From: Triplophysa rosa | Lineage: Eukaryota; Chordata; Actinopteri; Cypriniformes; Nemacheilidae | Assembly: GCF_024868665.1 (NCBI RefSeq) | Contig: NC_079899.1 | Span: 1,231,024 to 1,295,023, forward strand | Direction of reading: 5' to 3' | DNA length: 64,000 bases | Shown here: positions 12,601 to 24,600 of the stretch, in pieces | Numbering within the stretch: position 1 is the stretch's first letter | Layout of the letters: the number at the start of each line of letters is the position of its first letter | Notes under the pieces: model-generated | Database searches by the model: none | What the model was told of the DNA's origin: nothing | What the model saw: the letters and a program-made list of their open reading frames with translations, nothing else | Position numbers and translations under genes: made by a program

Positions 12601-15600
12601 GTGCTCGCTTCGCCAGAAATCGCCAGAAGAGCGTCCGATCTTTACGGGACAGCGTCAAGGGTCCATCCGAGTCCAAGAGAACGCTGTCTCTTCCTGAAAC
12701 GCTCTGTAATAAACTGCGTGAGTGTTGCTCTTGTCTTTATTTATTGTGTGTCTTATACACAATGATAGAAATGCTGGAGATTCATGGCAATGTTTTAAAA
12801 CCACAAACATAAAAAAATCTAACAATATTTATGTGTGAATATATGCATCTGGAGGCTGTTATATGAATAAAAGATAGAAATCCCTAACATTTTAAACTAT
12901 TCTAGATCTGTTTATACATCTAAAGTAATGTCTGACTTTATAGACCTGTGTAAAAAGAACTGTGTCATACAGCTGCCAAACTAAATAAGATTTTTGTGTC
13001 TTTTTTTGTCTCTGTCTTTAGCTCTCAGACTTACAACACAAGAGCAGTCGGCACCCACCCTGGGAAATATGCTTGAGAAAGTCCTTACAGGTAAAACACA
13101 CAAATCAGATATTCCGATTCACTCACTCACTCATTCTCTCTCTCACTCACTCTCTCACTCCACTAAATCCACTAACTCGCTGTCTTACCGTCTTTGTCAC
13201 TTACTCACTCTCGCTCTCTCTCCACTAAACTCACTCACTCACTCACTCACTCACTCACTCACTCACTCACTCACTCACTCACTCACTCACTCACTCACTC
13301 ACTCACTCACTCACTCACTCACTCACTCACTCACTCACTCACTCACTCACTCACTCACTCACTCACTCACTCACTCACTCACTCACTCACTCACTCACTC
13401 ACTCACTCACTCACTCACTCACTCACTCACTCACTCACTCACTCACTCACTCACTCACTCACTCACTCACTCACTCACTCACTCACTCACTCACTCACTC
13501 ACTCACTCACTCACTCACTCACTCACTCACTCACTCACTCACTCACTCACTCACTCACTCACTCACTCACTCACTCACTCACTCACTCACTCACTCACTC
13601 ACTCACTCACTCACTCACTCACTCACTCACTCACTCACTCACTCACTCACTCACTCACTCACTCACTCACTCACTCACTCACTCACTCACTCACTCACTC
13701 ACTCACTCACTCACTCACTCACTCACTCACTCACTCACTCACTCACTCACTCACTCACTCACTCACTCACTCACTCACTCACTCACTCACTCACTCACTC
13801 ACTCACTCACTCACTCACTCACTCACTCACTCACTCACTCACTCACTCACTCACTCACTCACTCACTCACTCACTCACTCACTCACTCACTCACTCACTC
13901 ACTCACTCACTCACTCACTCACTCACTCACTCACTCACTCACTCACTCACTCACTCACTCACTCACTCACTCACTCACTCACTCACTCACTCACTCACTC
14001 ACTCACTCACTCACTCACTCACTCACTCACTCACTCACTCACTCACTCACTCACTCACTCACTCACTCACTCACTCACTCACTCACTCACTCACTCACTC
14101 ACTCACTCACTCACTCACTCACTCACTCACTCACTCACTCACTCACTCACTCACTCACTCACTCACTCACTCACTCACTCACTCACTCACTCACTCACTC
14201 ACTCCACTAACTCCACTAACTCCACTAACTCTGTAAATGTGCAGGTGAGAGCACTTCTCCAGAGGACGACTCCATCATTAAAGATCTGATGGCAGAAGAT
14301 GCAGGTATAGACCATCAGACCGTCCATCAGCTCATCATGGTGCTCATGAAGTTCATGGCCAAAGACAGAAGCAGTGCAGAGGCGGACATCGGCAGCGCCA
14401 AAGCGTTCAACACGGTCAAGAGGCATCTGTATGTGCTGCTGGGATACGATCAGCAGATGGGATGTTTCATGATAACCCCTCAGAAAATGCGTTCCTCCAC
14501 CTGCTTCAATGCTTTCATTGCAGGAATCTCTCAGGTGAGATGAGAAGTGATGGTCTCGACAGTGTTTGTGTGAATCTCAAGATTCATTGGGTTTGTGTTC
14601 TTGTGTTCTTCAGGTGATGGATTATAATATTGGTTTGGGTAAGCAGCTGTTACCACTGGTGGTGCAGGTGTTGAAGTATTGCACGTGTCCTCAGCTCCGG
14701 CCAAACTTCCAGGAGCCTCCACGCTGCTCACTGTGGGCTCTTAAACCTCACATCAGACAGATGTGGCTCAAAGCTTTACTTGTCATCCTTTATAAGGTAC
14801 GTACCACAGACATACAGCTTGTGTAATAACAGTCAACATAAGGGAATGGAGTTTCAAGACACTCTTAACGTATTATTGGCAAAGTTTTCTCACTGATTAA
14901 CGGTGTTCTTCAGTATCCATACAGAGATATGGACATGAGTAAAGAGGTGGTGCTTCATCTGATCCACATCACCATCAACACACTTAACGCTCAGTATCAC
15001 AGCTGCAGGTCACACGTGTCCGCCGGGCCGCTCTACAGCGATAACTCAAACATCAGCCGCTATAGTGAGAAAGAGAAAGGTACACGTCTGAAACACGTCT
15101 CGAGAAAGAGCTCTTGATGTCCTGATAGATTCATGAACTGTCTTGTTTTCATGTTTAGAAGAAGACAGCGTGTTTGATGAATCTGACGTCCACGATACTC
15201 CAACGGGAGCAGGCAGTAAGGAATCTCAGACCTTCTTCGCTCGACTCAAAAGAATCGGGGGCAGCAAGTCGGTGAAGTATCAGCCCGTGGAGCTGAACGC
15301 TCAAAGGAGTGAGTGAATCATTCAAGTCTTCATGACTGTGTTCGTGATTGTTCTGCTCTCATCATCTGTCCTCTTTGCAGGTGACATCGAGCTGGCTGAA
15401 TACAAGGAGGGCGGTGCGCTGCAGGATGCTCTGCTCTATCCCGCCAGAGACGACAGCAGCAGCAGCAAGAAAAAGAGACTGCAGGCCATGCACAAGCAGA
15501 AATCTCTGGACATCAGCAACACAGACTCGATTCTCTTCAATCTGGACGAGCACCGTCGCAAGTCCTGCATCGACCGCTGTGACTTGCAGGGACCTGCGGC

Positions 15601-18600
15601 GGTACACCCATCATCTTCCTCGTCTGTCATCAGACAGCAGCACAGAGCTCAGCGGCACACCAAAGACTCTTCTAATGGACACTCCGCCGTAGATCGAAGA
15701 GGCTCTGCCGCACCCAACGACAACGTCAGGCCCATTATTCCCGAGGTGCGTCTGAGCTGTATGGAGACGTTTGATGATAAACCCGACGGGCTGGACTCGC
15801 CGCTGACCGCACCGGCCAGACTTCCACATGACAAAGAGGATCCAGACCTCATAGATCTGTCCTCAGACTGCACGTCTATCCTTGAAAAACACTCCATTCT
15901 CTCGCTCTCTGATAGCGACTCGCTGGTTTTTGAACCTCTGCCTCCTCTGCGCATTGTCGAGAGCAACGAGGACTTGTTTGAGGCACTCAAACTCCCTGGC
16001 GGTGTCCTGAGCAAACCCCAAGAACCTGTTGGCAGCACGGTACACCTGTCTCCAGTAGTTCAGGTTAGCATAGAGGATTGCTCCAACAGAGACAACTGGA
16101 GCCGCGCACCAGTCGAGGAGAACCTTGGACATCCTTCGACAGCATCTCTGGAGCTCCCTGAATCCACACCTCATCCAGAAAACATCATGACTCTAAAACA
16201 AAAGCGAGATCTTTTCAGAAAGACCTCGCATGTACCCAACGCGTCTTTAGATGATTCTTGTGTGCACCTTGACGATAGACCCGTCTTTACCGTGGAGTCT
16301 CTGGATCCATTAAAGGCGGAAGAAGCCGGAGGAGCTTCACGAGATGAGGACAATGATGAGACTGATGAAAGAGACAGTGAACCCAAACCCGATGATGAGA
16401 GCGATGAGACTGAATTTAAGATACAGATTGTGCCACGTCAGCGCAAACAAAGGAAGATCGCTGTCAGTGCCATCCAGAGAGAATATTTGGACATCTCTTT
16501 CAACACGCTCGACAAAATGAGAGAGTCAGTAACAGAATCAGCTCAGTCATCAGGTGAGTCATCAGGCATTCGCTTTGCTTTTGGGTGTCTTTGAGTCTCT
16601 TTGCTTGTGTCGTGGGTTTAGGGAATGATAATGGACACCCAGGTTGTTACAGCAGAACAAATCCAGACAGTGTGATCAGGAGCTGATGTGATCAACAGAG
16701 GAGACAGACTGTCTGTTCATGACTGGTTACTTCATGAGTAAATTATTTGACATGAAATATTATATCAGCTCATTTGTAACGAACACTTCATAATATCGAA
16801 GATTCATATAAAACTATTGTTGCCTCACAGCAAGAAGGTCTCTGGATCGAGCCCCAGCCTTTCTGTGTAAAGTGTGCATGTTCTCACTGTGTTAGCATGG
16901 ATTTACTCCGGTTTAAGCAGTTGTTCTTGGGGGACCTTGGAATGTCAAATCAATCAGAATCAAGTTTCACTGTGACATAAATTCAGTTGATGATGCTGGT
17001 GGTATAAAAAGGACACATTTTACCTTTACAGCACACACATTCCACAGTTACTGTAAAGCAGTGGTGGAAAGATTACATCTCGGTTACGACTATAACGTCT
17101 TGGTTACGGATGTAACCTCGGTTCCCTGATGGAGGGAACGAGACGTTGTGTCGAACCGACAGAATGGGGTTTGTCTTGAGAACCTATCATCTTCTGAGTA
17201 TTTAGAAAAGGCCAATGAAAATTGGTGAATGAAATTTGCATGCGTGCTCATTCATTCACCTTTGGTCTGAGGAGACTAAAGCATACTCCCCCGACCGCTG
17301 GGGTGGGAGGCCAGTGTTGTGGCATGAGGGACACAACGTCTCGTTCCCTCCATCAGGGAACCGAGGTTACATCCGTAACCAAGACGTTCCCTTTCTGTCG
17401 GTCTCTCGACGTTGTGTCGAACCAACAGAATGGGGTTCCTATGGAACACTGAGCCGCGTCACAATCTCTGCGGAGCGACGTTGACTGGCCTGGGCGAGTC
17501 AGACGAACACGCTAACGCGAAATTATGACCCTCCAGTGGAGTGGAAGGGGGACCCAGAGCTTTCCACAAAAAGTTGGGAAGCCCCCTAACACCGGCCGTC
17601 ACGGGCGGAGGCCTTAGTTCTCTAAATGGCGAGAAGCCGCCCGGCACCGTATGGGCCACTGGGTAAGCATTATTCCCCCCTGGGGGAAAAACGCTGCAGA
17701 GGCCACTATCTACCGTAGGGAGGAATAGTGGAGACACCACATGGTCTCACCATCAGGGGAGAACTCATGGGAGGAATGTGCGGACTGCAGGAGTTAACCG
17801 CAAGGTGGGAGTCCACCTGGGGAGGTCATGGGTTGCCAAGGTGGGAACCATTCATGAGGATACATCAGACGGAACAGCCCACGGAGGGGGGCTTACCACG
17901 TCTGGAGCACTAGGTCCGGTTAGAGCTATGTGAGAGATAACTCAACTGTTCCCCGGCCTAAGGGGGAAGGGCTGCTCTGCCCAGCCTGTCCCCTGGAAGG
18001 GTGCTTAGTGATGGAAGGAATGCCTGTTCTTTACCCGAGGGGAAAGAAGTGAGGCGGGATCGCCACTGCTCCCCCCGGAGGGGGAAGGGCTTCCGCAGGC
18101 GTACGCCCTACTGGCTGCCGGTCCCACACCTTGCCAGGATGCGGGCTGACACCGGTTCCGCGCGTAGGTATTAGAATCTCACGGAGTTGTTGGGCATAGC
18201 CCAACCCGCAGCTCTGCAGATGTCTGCCAGAGAGGCGCCCTGAGCCAGTGCCCATGAGGGGTGTGCCTCACTCCCAACGGGCAGGGGCAAAAAGAGATCG
18301 GTACGCCCTAACGAGGGCATCCACGATCCAGTGCGCCAGCCTCTGTTTGGAGACAGCACTCCCTTCTGCTGACCTCCGAAACAGACAAAGAGCTGCTCAG
18401 AGCTTCTGGGCTCTGCGTGAGGTCCAAGTAGAGGTGCCGTGCGCGTACTGGACACAACACGGATAGGTTGGGAGCGCCTGCAGGTTCACCACCTGGTCTG
18501 TCGGGAGAGTGGTGGGAACCTTGGGCATGTAGCTGGGGCGGGGTCTCAAGATAACGTGAGAATCCCGGCCCCGAGTTCTAGGCAATCTGTGGACACGGAG

Positions 18601-21600
18601 GGTGCTTGCAGATCCCCTACCCTCTTGGAGGTGAGCGCCATGCGGAAAGCCATCTTTATCAGGACTGAGAAAGAGCGGCAACCCCGAGAGGCTCGAAGGG
18701 GGCGGGGCCTCTTAAGACCCGCCACCTAGGTCGCAAGAGGGTACGGAGCACGGAAGGTGGTCACCCTCTCGCGCCCCTTAGGAACCTAATGACCAGGCCG
18801 TGCTGTCCCAGAGGCTACCCAGCACTTGGGTCATGATGAGCGGCTGAAGCGGCTACATACATTCCCAGTGTGGAGGGGGAGAGGTTACTCCCCAGTCTCT
18901 CTTGAGGACGGGACAGCTCGTACCCGACCGAGCAACTCCGTGGGTCTTCTCGCCGAGAAGAGCACCAGGACAAGAAGAGGCACCACCTATGGGCGTATAG
19001 CCGCCCAGTGGCCGAAGCCCTAGCCTGAGTGACGTCCCAACCAGACCGGGGGTGGGTCACTCAGGATCTCCTCGTCCCGTCCAGACATGGAGACCAGGTT
19101 CTGCCTGGGATGCCGTAACGTGCCCCTTCCCCTGGGGAAGCAGTTTGCCAGGGGGAGCGGCCAGGGGGGAGTCGTTGTCAGAGCCTTAACTCAGAGAACC
19201 AAGTCCTGGTTAGGCCAAGGGGCGTAACTAGTACCACTTGATGCTCCTCTTCCCTGGCCTTGCACAGGACCCTGTGCAATGAGGCTCACTGGGGGGAAGC
19301 GTACTTCCGCTTGTCCCGCGGCCAGCTGTGCGCAAGGGCATTCGTGCCAAGGGTTCACTCGGACAGGGAGTACCAAAGCGGACAATGGGTGGAGTCCGGG
19401 GAGGCAACAGGACCACCTGTGCCTGGCCGAACCTCTCCCAAATGAGCTGGCTGCGCGGGGATGGAGTAGCCACTCCCCGAGAGGCGTCGACTGACGAGAG
19501 AGCGCATCGGCTGTCTGGTTCAGGACGCCTGGGAAGTGTGTGGCTCGCAGGAAACTGATCACCTGCTGACTCCAGAGGAGAAGGCGCCGGGCGAGTCATG
19601 TTTAGCTGCTGTGAGAGAATCCAATGATATACGCCACAGCAGTTGTGCTGTCCGACCGGACCAGCATGTGCCTGCCCTGCACAAGAGGTAGTAGCCTCCT
19701 CAATGCAAGTAGCACAACCAACAACTCTAGGCAGTTGAAATGCCAACGCAGGCGGGGGCCCGTCCACCGCCCCGACACTGCTTGCCCATTTGCACAAGGC
19801 ACCCCAACCCCAAGAAGGTCATGGAGACCTGGGGTTTAGGGTGTGTCGGCAGAAAGCGTGTGACCATATGCCTGCTGCCGGTGTGCCACGCTCTCCAAGG
19901 AACGTGACTCTGTAGCCAGTGTTGGAGCGGTCGTATGTGCATCGACCCGAGGGGGACCACCCCCGCCGAGGATGCCATGTATCCCAGGAGCCTCTGAAAT
20001 TGTTTGCCTCTGAAAGGCAAAGCTTCAGGCAGTTCAACACTGATTGGGTGCGCTCTGTAGTCAGTCGCACTGCCTCTGGGAGGCCGCGTGGGTGCGGGCT
20101 TCCTCGTCGCGGGTCTCGTGCCCCCCGCGGGGGGTGAGCAGGGCCGCTCATGAGGACAGAGTCGAGTTCCCTACCGAGAAAGTGGACGCTCTGCACTGGG
20201 GAAAGCTTGCTCTTCTCAGTTGACCTGTAGCCCCACCGACCGAGATAGTTTAGTACCCGCACACCTCCTTCCCTAAGGGGAAGGAGGGCAGCTTCCACGA
20301 CCTTCGTAAAGACTCGTGGAGACAGGGACAGACCGAAGGGGAGGACCCTGTACTGATATGCCCGTCCCTCGAACACGAACCGTCGGAACGGCCGATGTCG
20401 AGGGAGGATCGAGACATGAAGTACGCGTCCTTCAGGTCGATTGCCATGAACCAGTCCTGACACCTGACGGACGTCAGGATGCGCTTCTGCGTGATCAACC
20501 TGAAAGGCAGCTACTGTGTAGGTGCCTGTTCAGAACACACAGACCCAAGATAGGGCGCAACCCCACGCCTTTCTTGGGGACAATGAAGTACAGGCTGTAA
20601 AACCCGCTGAACATCTCGGCTGGTGAGACGGGCTCGATCACTCCCTTCACCAGAAGGGTGGCGGCCTCGGCCCGAAGTACGGGGACATCCTAGCCTCTGA
20701 CTGAGGTATTATCGGATGCTGAACTTGGCGGGCGTGAGGCGACTGGATCGCGTAGCCGAGACGGATCGTCTTCCCTAGCCAACCTGACAGTCTGGGAAGC
20801 CGGACAGGCTCCCAGAAATGAGACGGGGACTAAAGGTACGATCTTTTTCATCGTCCCCCCGGAGGGTGGTTCGATGGCTAGCAGTACGGATTCCTTGCCG
20901 GGGGAGGTCCCCCGGGGAGGAGATCGGCTCTGCTGTTTTTCCTGCCTGGCGACTGCGCAGCTCAACGCACTGTCTGACTGAGGGTGCTGAGGGCTGGTGT
21001 TTATACTCGACATTGCGCTTCACCATGACGCAACGTCGAGTTTGCCGTTCACCGTCGTGCAGAGGGTGGGAGCGGCTGTGATAACCCAGAGAGAGAGGAA
21101 ACTCTCCTTAGAGAGGCGGATGGTGAGCGGGGCCGCAGCGGCTCGACAGTAACACCAACCAGCCCCCCCTTGCGAGACGGGTGCGTCGAGAAAGCGGACC
21201 TTCTCGGCGTTACTCATCTGTGCAAGGATCGGCCAGAGGAGTTTCTCATGGACCACAAGTGTGGACATCGTCCGACCCAGGACCCGCGTGGTCACCTTGG
21301 TCACCTGTAGAGCGAGGTCGGTGGCGGCGCGGAGTTCCTGCATAAGCGCTGGGTCGGTCTTACCCTCGTGGAGCTCTCTCAATACCCTGGCCTGGCAGGA
21401 GCCATAGCGTGGAGAGAGGAGGCAGCTTGGTCCGCCGCAATGTAAGCTCTCGACACCAGAGATGCCGAGACCCCACATGCTTTGGACCGGAGTCTAGGTC
21501 GAGCCCCCCCCCAGGTGGCCCCCACCTACGGGCACGAGTGCACCGCGGCGGCATACTCCACTTGGGGGACATCAATGTATCCTCTAGCTGTCTCAACCTC

Positions 21601-24600
21601 GAGGGAAGAGAGGGTGACGGAACTTTGTTTGACGTGAAACGTGCCGGAAAGGGGCGTTCCAGGTCTTACTAAGTTCCTCATGCACTTCCGGTAAACATGG
21701 CACTGGGGGTGGGCGCGGCTTGGAGAGGCAGAGCGGGCACTGCAACCCCCCGAGAGAGGGAGCCCGAGGAATCGTCGGAGTCGGATGGCAGTACGTCACC
21801 CCCCGATGCTGCAAGAGACATCTCATCATCACGCATCGTGTCCGAATACGTGATTGAGGATAAGACGGGGGAACGGTCTCCTGGGGAACGGTCAGACGAG
21901 CGAGACGAGGTGTGAACGGTCTGTGAGCCCGAGGCTGGCGGATTATCGCTCACAGTAATCCTCATATCACCCTCGCTGCTTGCCGTAGCGGACGGCAGGG
22001 CCGTAGTCCTACCGCCACGGAACGGGGAGCAAACGAGGTGGTGGCTGAGTCCCGTGGGAACACAGCCACCTGTGACGCAAGGTCTGAATCGTCACCGCCC
22101 GCAGTGCGGACAGGACATATCCACAACGTCTGCCCCAGCGTACTGGAAGCAGGCATTGTGTCCGTCCCCCTCCTCGATGAGTGTGTTGCACCCATGAGAA
22201 CAGCGGGACAAGCCACGCTGGAGAAATTTGCTCTTTTAGAAAAGGAAATTTGCTCGAACACCTCCGGAACTGCCGAGACGCCCAGGGGAGAGTCACTGCA
22301 GGAAGGGACCGTCCGCTGTCCACGTCGTAGATTCCAGCAGAAAGAATGATCACCAAGATCGTAGAGAAGCTCATCAGATGCGTAGGCTCTGAAGAACAAA
22401 AGGTGAATGAATGAGCACGCCGGCTTCCCTCTTATACCCGGACATCCGGGGAGGAGCCCGGCATGCAAATTTCATTTGCCAATTTTCATTGGCCTTTTCT
22501 AAATACTCAGAAGAAGATAGGTTCTCAAGACAAACCCCATTCTGTCGGATCGACACAACGTCGAGAGACCGACAGAAAGGGAACCTCTGTTCCCTGATGG
22601 AGGGAACTTACCCTCCATGAGATTGTGATGAGGCAATAGCGGCTACATACACTTTAAATGTGGATGGGGAGAGGTTACTCTTGAGTCTCTCTTGTAAGAA
22701 GGCCAAGCTGACCTGATCAGGCAATTCCGTGGGTTCTCCCCGTGGGAAGAACGCCAGGACAAGAAGAGATGCCACTTATAAGCGTATAAACGCCTAGTGG
22801 TGGGGGCTCTAGCCTGCAGGACGGTCTCAATGACAATGTGAGGAAAAATAGCACAGTAAAAGTACCTATACAGCACTAAAAATGTACTGAAGTAAAAGAT
22901 TTTAAACTACTTAAAGTACATTTCCTGAAAAAAACTACTCAATTACAGTAAATTTAGTATTTGTAATTCGTTACTTTACACCACTGCTGTAAAGCTAAAT
23001 AACATTTACATTAGACAATTACATTAGAATGTAAAGATGAAATTCAGAAAACAGATTTTATTGATGTTCTTGTGTACAGATCAGAAATCTCTGTCCGATC
23101 TGGAGAAACCCAGAGAATCAGCATCTGCTCCAGCGCTGGAAGCCACCATCCCTGAAACCAGTCATCGCTCTTCAGTGTCCAGTAAACCACACACTCACTC
23201 ACATTATGACATATATGATTATGAATATGATGTATATAATGTGTTTATCGATCCTCCATCAGAAAACTTCGTGATCTAAGGTTTGTTGTTTTTTTGTCCT
23301 CGTCTGGATGTGTGTGTTTGATTGACAGCTCAGTATCGTCCGGTGAAGCGGGGATCTCTGGGTGCGGTCACCATGTGTCAGTTAATGAAGAGACAGTTAG
23401 AACATCAGTCCAGCGCTCCACAGAACATCAGCACATGGGACACGGGTCAGTGACATCATCATTCAACAGTACCGCTGTCACATGATCTGTTTGTGATGCT
23501 CAAAAGGGTTTTTCTCTAACAGGTCTTACAAAAACCAGTTTGCTCTCTGCTCCGAGCACCGCCAGCATGTTCGTTCCTTCACCTGAAGACTTCAGCGATG
23601 AGCAGCCCACCACTATGACCGACAGGCGAGTGACAGCTGTCAATCATGTGTACAGACATACTGTCAGTACGCTGCAGGTGTCATCACATGTGTGAGTGTG
23701 TGTGCAGGTGTCGGGATTGTGGGGCAGTTCTGGAGGAATATGATGAGGAGACTTTAGCTCTGGCCGTGGTGGTTCTCTCCATGTTCATTCATCTGAGTCC
23801 TGACCTGGCCGCTCCGCTCCTGTTAGAGATCATGCAGTCTGTGGGCAGGTACACGATCTGTCCGTCACTGTTGTGTGTTTGTCATCGTTCAGGGCTGTAA
23901 AGTTCAACTCCATTTGTCTTTTATAGGTTGGCCTCTAGCTCTAATTTCACCGGCCAGGCTGAAAGGTAAAGTTCTCAGCTCAGATTCACAGGTGTGATAC
24001 TTCTGTTTGTGTATGTGACACGTGTGTTTGCGTCTGTCCGTGTAGTATGTTGATACCTGGTAATGTCGCTGGCGTGGCCAAGCAGTTCCTGCGCTGTGTT
24101 CTTCATCAGCTCGCTCCCAATGGCATTCTGCCACAACTCTTCCAGAGCAACATTAAAGGTCTGAAGCCACAAGACAACATCATACTGACTACAGCACAAA
24201 GACACTCCAATTCACTCACTCTCTCGCTGTTCTGCCTCTTTAGATGGAAGTTTCCTGCGCACGCTGGCCACGTCTCTAATAGATTTCAATGAGCTGAGCT
24301 CTATAGCAGCACTAAATCAACTCCTGGAGGTACGGCTGCAAACACACATCACACATTTGTTCTGACATCCAAGTAGTATCAATCAACTGAAAACAGATGT
24401 CCAGCGTGACAGCACAAATCTAGTGTGAATGTGAATGCTTTAGGTTTTGATGGGTTAGTTTAAATCATAATTCAGTTCTGTTGTGTGCAGGAGAGAGGTT
24501 TTTGATCGCTCATCATCTGTGTTTACATAAGTGCTTGTAATGTTGCTGTTGTAGGGCTTAAACACTAAGAAGACTCTACCAGCAGGGGGCACAATCCTAC

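Larger units (their letters stand above)
17094..22584 (-). mobile_element. DIRS-type retrotransposon copy 2 (antisense to unc79)
   Basis: The longest of the three copies (5,491 bp), with the same gag, RT, RNase H, recombinase order read on the minus strand. Its ends are AAC on the + strand at 17094-17096 and 22582-22584 (GTT on its own strand). It is inserted inside an hAT element in the intron between exons 16 and 17. Frames are broken in every domain. Confidence 0.9.
17059..22986. mobile_element. hAT-type element split by DIRS copy 2
   Basis: Ends CAGTGGTGGAAAG (17059) and CTTTACACCACTG (to 22986) are imperfect inverted repeats, and both sides carry the 8-bp duplication CTGTAAAG (17051-17058 and 22987-22994). 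Only about 20 bases on the left and about 150 on the right belong to the hAT element; the rest is inserted DIRS sequence. Confidence 0.85.

Noticed and set aside
12994..14289. 431-codon Thr-His-Ser-Leu open frame
   Set aside because: Real only as unc79 exon 11 followed by the ACTC array; the rest is the repeat read through.
23182..23279. Extension of exon 17 to the stop at 23277
   Set aside because: A phase-compatible donor at 23182 joins to exon 18, which continues the conserved protein; the extension is tyrosine-rich and unlike UNC79.
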